Below are positions 14,836 through 18,327 of a stretch of DNA of 18,327 nt, piece after piece. Source of the stretch: Alphaproteobacteria bacterium UBA3439 (GTDB lineage Bacteria > Pseudomonadota > Alphaproteobacteria > Puniceispirillales > Puniceispirillaceae); contig DFSK01000174.1 of assembly GCA_002378605.1 (NCBI GenBank), positions 1-18,327 of the forward strand, read 5' to 3'. The position numbers were made by a program, and so were the translations under genes. A model generated the notes under the pieces. That model saw only the letters and a program-made list of their open reading frames with translations, was not told the DNA's origin and searched no databases. Numbering within the stretch: the stretch's first letter is position 1; every line of letters begins with the position of its first letter.

Positions 14836-15483
14836 ATGGCACGACAAAAACGAAGCATGGCTAGGTTGATATTTGGCGGATTAGTGCGCCTGTTTCTGAC
14901 AGCCGGGTTATTGGTTGGTGCCTTTGCGGCTTTATCGGCCTGTGCGCGAAAAGATGTAACGCATCTATCGGAACGCCGCCCCTCGCTCGTGCTTGAAGAG
15001 TTTTTTGCCGGTGACACAATCGCTTTGGGTATTTTTGAAGACCGGTTTGGCAATTTGCGGCGTCAATTTCGGGTAAATCTGCAAGGGACAATCACTGGCA
15101 ATCAGTTGGTGCTTGATGAAACCTTCTTATATGAAGATGGCGAAAAAGCCTCGCGCATCTGGACTATTGATAACCTTGGCCGAGCCGAAGATGGCAGTTT
15201 CCGCTATCAGGGGCGGGCGGATGATGTCGAAGGTCAGGCCGAAGGCCGTATTTCCGGCAATGGCCTGAATTGGCAATATGATGTGACCCTTGATATGGCT
15301 GGCAGCAAAATGGATGTGCATTTTGATGACTGGATTTACCGGCAAAGCGAAGATATTGCGATAAACCGCGCCTATGTCAGCAAATTCGGGATTGAAATCG
15401 GATCAGTTACGATTGTGTTTTTGCGCGGCAAAGCGGCGGCGGCGGTTGGCCCGCTTGACGTCGAAAAATGGATTGCGCGTTAG
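14836..15483 (+). CDS. DUF3833 family lipoprotein
   Basis: A 215-residue protein of the DUF3833 family; its biochemical role is unknown. After a basic N-terminus and one hydrophobic segment there is a lipobox L-S-A-C with C36 as the likely lipidated residue, so the mature protein is probably anchored to a membrane facing the periplasm. The family pattern is seen in G-I-F-E-D-R-F-G-N-L-R-R-Q-F, L-D-E-T-F-L-Y-E-D-G, F-D-D-W-I-Y and the ending I-N-R-A-Y-V-S-K-F-G; a beta-barrel, lipocalin-like shape is plausible but inferred. The next gene starts 16 bases on, and the photolyase pair lies 108 bases upstream. From memory, DUF3833 genes recur beside photolyases, short-chain dehydrogenases and cyclopropane-fatty-acid genes in singlet-oxygen (ChrR/sigma-E) regulons. 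Confidence 0.87.
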   Translation: MARQKRSMARLIFGGLVRLFLTAGLLVGAFAALSACARKDVTHLSERRPSLVLEEFFAGDTIALGIFEDRFGNLRRQFRVNLQGTITGNQLVLDETFLYEDGEKASRIWTIDNLGRAEDGSFRYQGRADDVEGQAEGRISGNGLNWQYDVTLDMAGSKMDVHFDDWIYRQSEDIAINRAYVSKFGIEIGSVTIVFLRGKAAAAVGPLDVEKWIAR

Positions 15484-15499
15484 GCGGGTTGAGGGGCTG

Positions 15500-16075
15500 A
15501 TGGCATCCTATCCGCCAATGAAGCTGGTGTCGTTCTTTCTGGAAATTTTGCCGCTTGCCGGATTTTTTCTTGGCTATGAATTTCTTGGGCTTTTTGCTGC
15601 CGCGGTTATTTCGGTTGGGCTTGGGGCGCTGGTCATGGCCGCAAATTGGTTGCAGACCAGACGCCTTGCAAGATTTGCGCTATTTTCACTATTGATGTCA
15701 GGCGGAATGACGCTTGCTGCGCTCTATTTTAACGCCGCCATTTTTATCAAAATCCAGCCGACCATTTTCAATGGCCTTTTTGCAATTGTCCTTCTTGGCG
15801 GGCTTTTTTTCAGGCGGGCGATGATGCGTGAATTTTTCGGCACACAATTTCACCTGACGACACCAACATGGTTTTTGCTTAGCCGCAGATGGGGGCTTTT
15901 CTTTTTATGTTTTGCCATTGCCAATGAATTGGTCTGGCGCAATGCCAGTGATGCCGATTGGGTGGCTTTTAAAACCTTTATTGCCGCGCCTGCCAGCCTT
16001 TTATTCATGATGGCGCAATTGCCGCTGACGCTTCGCGGGCGGATTGCCGATGGCGCGCCGGAGCGTGATCAATAG
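15500..16075 (+). CDS. YciB/IspZ-like inner membrane protein
   Basis: A 191-residue integral membrane protein with about five hydrophobic helices. It follows the YciB/IspZ pattern: an early E-I-L-P-L-A-G-F-F-L-G-Y, a central F-I-K-I-Q-P-T-I-F-N-G-L-F-A-I-V-L-L-G-G-L-F-F, then R-W-G-L-F-F-L-C-F-A-I-A-N-E-L-V-W-R and a W-V-A-F-K segment. YciB acts in cell-envelope synthesis and septation in enterobacteria. Divergence from E. coli YciB suggests caution about the same role. GAGGGG precedes ATG 15500; the frame is open earlier but overlaps the DUF3833 gene. It begins 16 bases after that gene and so is likely co-transcribed. Its stop overlaps the convergent dehydrogenase gene by 7 bases. Confidence 0.82.
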   Translation: MASYPPMKLVSFFLEILPLAGFFLGYEFLGLFAAAVISVGLGALVMAANWLQTRRLARFALFSLLMSGGMTLAALYFNAAIFIKIQPTIFNGLFAIVLLGGLFFRRAMMREFFGTQFHLTTPTWFLLSRRWGLFFLCFAIANELVWRNASDADWVAFKTFIAAPASLLFMMAQLPLTLRGRIADGAPERDQ

Positions 16076-16803
16076 GGAATTGATTTGCCATCATAGGCAA
16101 AGAACCCGCCGCTATCTTCTGGCGATAGATGATCGAGGACCGCCCACAGATTTGCCGCGCTTTGCGCCGGCGTTTGCAATTGACCCTTGGCAAGATGTCC
16201 GCGAAAGGGCTGGGATAGATTTGTATCAACAGTGCCCGGATGAAGCGTTGCGATTGTGGCATCGGGGTTATAGCGGGCAAGCTCGATTGCAAGGGTACGC
16301 ATATATTGATTTAACGCGGCCTTGCTGGCCCGATAGCTGTACCAGCCGCCAAGCCGGTTATCTGAAATTGAGCCGACACGCGCCGATATGCTGGCGGCGA
16401 CAAGCGGATGAGCCCGGCGCAATTCAGGCCATAGTGATTTGAAAAATAGGATCGGCCCCATTGCATTGATCTGGTATAGCTGCAGCATCGCATCAGGCGT
16501 CAATGCACCAAGCCGCTTTTCGGGTTGCAAATCACCATCATGAAGCAAGCCAGCGGTGGTAATGATCCGGTCAAGATGTGGTGCCGTGGCAAGGATTGCC
16601 TCGCCTGTATTGGCAATGCTGTCAGGATCCAGAAAATCCATCGCAAACCAGTGAATTTTGGATGATGGTGGCAGTTGCGCATAGCCCGCGCTTTGTTCGG
16701 GATTGCGGGTGGTGAGATAAAGATCGGTTGCGCCAGCGGCGAGGGCATGATGGGCAAGGGCAAGCCCAATGCCGCGGCCAGCGCCTTGAATCGTAATATG
16801 CAT
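16069..16803 (-). CDS. Short-chain dehydrogenase/reductase, CsgA (C-factor)-like
   Basis: A 244-residue NAD(P)-dependent oxidoreductase. The nucleotide-binding loop G-A-G-R-G-I-G is at 7-13, the structural T-T-A-G at 82-85, and the catalytic set is S140, Y157 and K161 (Y-S-Y-R-A-S-K). S-A-R-V-G-S-I-S-D-N and G-G-W-Y-S-Y-R-A-S-K-A-A-L-N, then L-H-P-G-T-V-D-T, mark the CsgA/sniffer-like branch. Substrate unknown. It reads toward the photolyase/DUF3833/YciB genes, and its stop overlaps the YciB stop by 7 bases. In other proteobacteria an SDR of this type often accompanies DUF3833 and photolyase genes, so a shared oxidative or light-stress role is plausible. It has its own promoter region, shared with the gene at 16921. 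Confidence 0.9.
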   Translation of the reverse strand: MHITIQGAGRGIGLALAHHALAAGATDLYLTTRNPEQSAGYAQLPPSSKIHWFAMDFLDPDSIANTGEAILATAPHLDRIITTAGLLHDGDLQPEKRLGALTPDAMLQLYQINAMGPILFFKSLWPELRRAHPLVAASISARVGSISDNRLGGWYSYRASKAALNQYMRTLAIELARYNPDATIATLHPGTVDTNLSQPFRGHLAKGQLQTPAQSAANLWAVLDHLSPEDSGGFFAYDGKSIPY

Positions 16804-16920
16804 TCGCTTTTACCTCTGTTCCTGACCATGGATATTTGCTTCGCCATGCCGCATTTGCAATATTAGAGATAAGTTGTCATCCTGACTTAAGCAACCATTC
16901 GCGATGAGATTGGATAAAAG

Positions 16921-17421
16921 ATGTGTTTTCGCCGTTATTATTTGGCAGGGGTGTCCAGCCTGATGGCCGGTCTGTTTTCCGTTGTCGCCTTTGCTGATAA
17001 TTTGGTGCGGCCAGACCCGTCAATTGCGCCTGCCGAGGTGGTGGCGATCCAGCTTATGAGCCTCAAGAATAATGATCTTGTCGAAGCCGATTTTGGCATC
17101 CGCCAGACATGGAGCTTTGCGCATCCGCAAAACCGCAAGATTACCGGCCCGTTTCCGCGCTTTGCCATGATGCTGAAAGGGCCCGGCTATGACGTTTTGT
17201 TGAACCATAAATCCCATAGCATAAAAACCGGATCAAACACGGCGTCAGGCCAAACCAATGATGGCGAGATGTGGCAGCAATTTGACGTCCTGATGGAAAC
17301 GCGCCGCGGTGAAATTCTGTATTTTTCATGGGTTGTGCAAAAAGTCACCTCAGGCCAGTTCAAGGATTGCTGGATGACGGTTGCGGTTTCGTCGCCGCGT
17401 CCGGCAGGCCAGTCAGGCTAG
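16921..17421 (+). CDS. Putative secreted protein, DUF4864-like
   Basis: A 166-residue protein with a probable signal peptide: basic C-F-R-R, a hydrophobic core, and a cleavage site near V-A-F-A at about 22-25. The mature part begins with an A-P-A-E-V-V-A-I-Q-L-M-S-L-K-N-N-D helix and continues through I-R-Q-T-W-S-F-A-H-P, G-P-F-P-R-F-A-M-M and a late F-S-W-V-V-Q-K ... C-W strand. This order (helix, pocket, final W-x-V ... W) resembles DUF4864, an NTF2/SnoaL-like fold of unknown function; I am only moderately sure. One cysteine remains in the mature part (C150). The ribosome site is weak. It is divergent from the SDR across 117 bases and shares its stop tetranucleotide CTAG with the convergent transporter. 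Confidence 0.7.
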   Translation: MCFRRYYLAGVSSLMAGLFSVVAFADNLVRPDPSIAPAEVVAIQLMSLKNNDLVEADFGIRQTWSFAHPQNRKITGPFPRFAMMLKGPGYDVLLNHKSHSIKTGSNTASGQTNDGEMWQQFDVLMETRRGEILYFSWVVQKVTSGQFKDCWMTVAVSSPRPAGQSG

Positions 17422-18308
17422 TGGCTTTTGACCTTGCGTTCGCGCTGCAGGGCAAACAGGCCTGAACTAACAATGATGCTGCTGCCAACAATCAACATGG
17501 GATCAAGTGAGTCGGCAAAAACCAGAATGCCAATGCTTGAGGCAAAGACCAGTTGCAAATAGGCAAAGGGCTGAATCGTTGATGCCTTGGTTGCATCAAA
17601 CGCTTTGATCAGCAGGTAATGCCCGCCGGTTCCGGTTAGGCATAATAATCCCATCCATCCCCAATCACTACCAACCGGTGGTAACCAGAAAAACGGGCCA
17701 ACACAAAGCATGGCAATGCCGCCAGCCATTGCGGTCCAGAAAAAGCTGGTCTCGGCCGCATCGCGCCGTGCGGCATAGCGGGTTAAAATGCCATAGACCG
17801 CCATCATGAAGGCGGCCAAAACCGGCAGGATACTGGCGCTGCTAAACATCGCTGTCCCCGGCCTTAGAATTAACAACACGCCGCAAAAGCCGACACAAAC
17901 AGCCAGCCAGCGTCGCCAACCAACTGTTTCGCCAAGAATAGGCACTGAAAGTGCCATGACCATCAGCGGGTAACTTGCAAAAACGGCATGAAAATTAACC
18001 AGCCCAACGGTGCTAAAGCTCAAGATCGCAATGCATATCTGCGCCACAAGGAGCAAGCCCCGCCCAATCTGTAATGGCAATTGGCCACTGCTGGCCACAT
18101 GCCGAATACCGCCTTTTTGGCGGCTGCTATAGACCAGTACAAAACACATGAAAAACAAATAGCGGATCGTCACAACGGTGATGACGTTATAATTTTCGGC
18201 AAGATATCGCGAAATACCATCTTGAACCGCAAAGACAACCGTTGTGGCAATCATCAGCGCAATGCCTAGGCGCGGGTTATCTTGCATCGGATCGGCTGGC
18301 CCCATCAT
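17418..18308 (-). CDS. EamA-type drug/metabolite transporter (DMT superfamily), second copy
   Basis: About 296 residues, ten hydrophobic helices in two EamA repeats; inner-membrane exporter or permease of unknown substrate. Repeat 1 holds V-Q-D-G-I-S-R-Y and V-F-A-S-Y-P-L-M-V-M-A-L-S-V-P-I-L-G-E; repeat 2 ends L-L-I-K-A-F-D-A-T-K-A-S-T-I-Q-P-F-A-Y-L-Q-L. The start is unsure: ATG 18308 is the first in-frame ATG, ATG 18287 directly precedes the conserved D-N-P-R-L-G-I-A-L start, and the frame remains open to the window edge, so an upstream start cannot be excluded. It is clearly different in sequence from the EamA protein at 3788-4708, so not a recent duplicate. It ends convergent with the DUF4864-like gene. 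Confidence 0.9.
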   Translation of the reverse strand: MMGPADPMQDNPRLGIALMIATTVVFAVQDGISRYLAENYNVITVVTIRYLFFMCFVLVYSSRQKGGIRHVASSGQLPLQIGRGLLLVAQICIAILSFSTVGLVNFHAVFASYPLMVMALSVPILGETVGWRRWLAVCVGFCGVLLILRPGTAMFSSASILPVLAAFMMAVYGILTRYAARRDAAETSFFWTAMAGGIAMLCVGPFFWLPPVGSDWGWMGLLCLTGTGGHYLLIKAFDATKASTIQPFAYLQLVFASSIGILVFADSLDPMLIVGSSIIVSSGLFALQRERKVKSH

Positions 18309-18327
18309 CAAATATAGGTCATCAAAT

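Noticed and set aside
3788..18308. The two EamA transporters as a recent duplication
   Set aside because: Both have the same fold but little visible sequence identity and different N- and C-terminal regions, so they are separate family members.

Overview
The window (18,327 bases, roughly half G+C) is a gene-dense stretch of a bacterial chromosome. Short intergenic gaps, overlapping genes, an alphaproteobacterial-type Zur regulator with a matching Zur-box palindrome, and an FeS-type bacterial photolyase whose cysteines fall at the same residue numbers I recall for Agrobacterium PhrB all point to an alphaproteobacterium. A marine, streamlined lineage such as SAR116 would fit, but that placement is inference; the window holds no rRNA or marker gene to settle it. 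I see no tRNA, rRNA, CRISPR array, insertion sequence or phage gene.

Layout. (1) 1-417: C-terminal end of a glutamine-synthetase-family enzyme, convergent with a zinc-uptake operon read leftward, znuC-znuB-zur (2464 to 414), whose three genes overlap. A near-perfect Zur-box palindrome (2507-2529) overlaps the likely znuC promoter. No znuA is present; the gene across the divergent region is pyrC (2687-3733), a type II dihydroorotase and itself a zinc enzyme. (2) 3788-5495: a drug/metabolite-type exporter and a glutathione-S-transferase-like protein, both leftward. (3) 5590-8159: a polar amino-acid-type ABC importer, with its binding protein reading left (and ending in a good intrinsic terminator) and its ATPase and single permease reading right. 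(4) 8242-11644: an ECHDC3-like crotonase lacking both classic catalytic glutamates, an acyl-CoA synthetase with a TTG start, and a fumarylacetoacetate-hydrolase-family enzyme; this looks like a small acid-catabolism cluster with unknown substrate. (5) 11747-16803: a light/photo-damage block. A class I CPD photolyase is translationally coupled (4-base overlap) to an FeS-cluster (6-4)-type photolyase, followed by a DUF3833 lipoprotein and a YciB/IspZ-like membrane protein, with a convergent short-chain dehydrogenase of the CsgA-like type. Such genes recur in singlet-oxygen/sigma-E-ChrR-type regulons of other proteobacteria. (6) 16921-18308: a small secreted protein resembling DUF4864 and a second EamA-type transporter.

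Three of the four convergent gene pairs overlap at their stop codons, two of them by sharing one palindromic tetranucleotide (TTAA, CTAG) that encodes both stops. The strongest leads for follow-up are the Zur box between znuCB-zur and pyrC, the histidine-rich tails on both ZnuB and ZnuC, and the coupled photolyase pair with its DUF3833/YciB/SDR neighbours. I did not find clear evidence for a wholly undescribed system.
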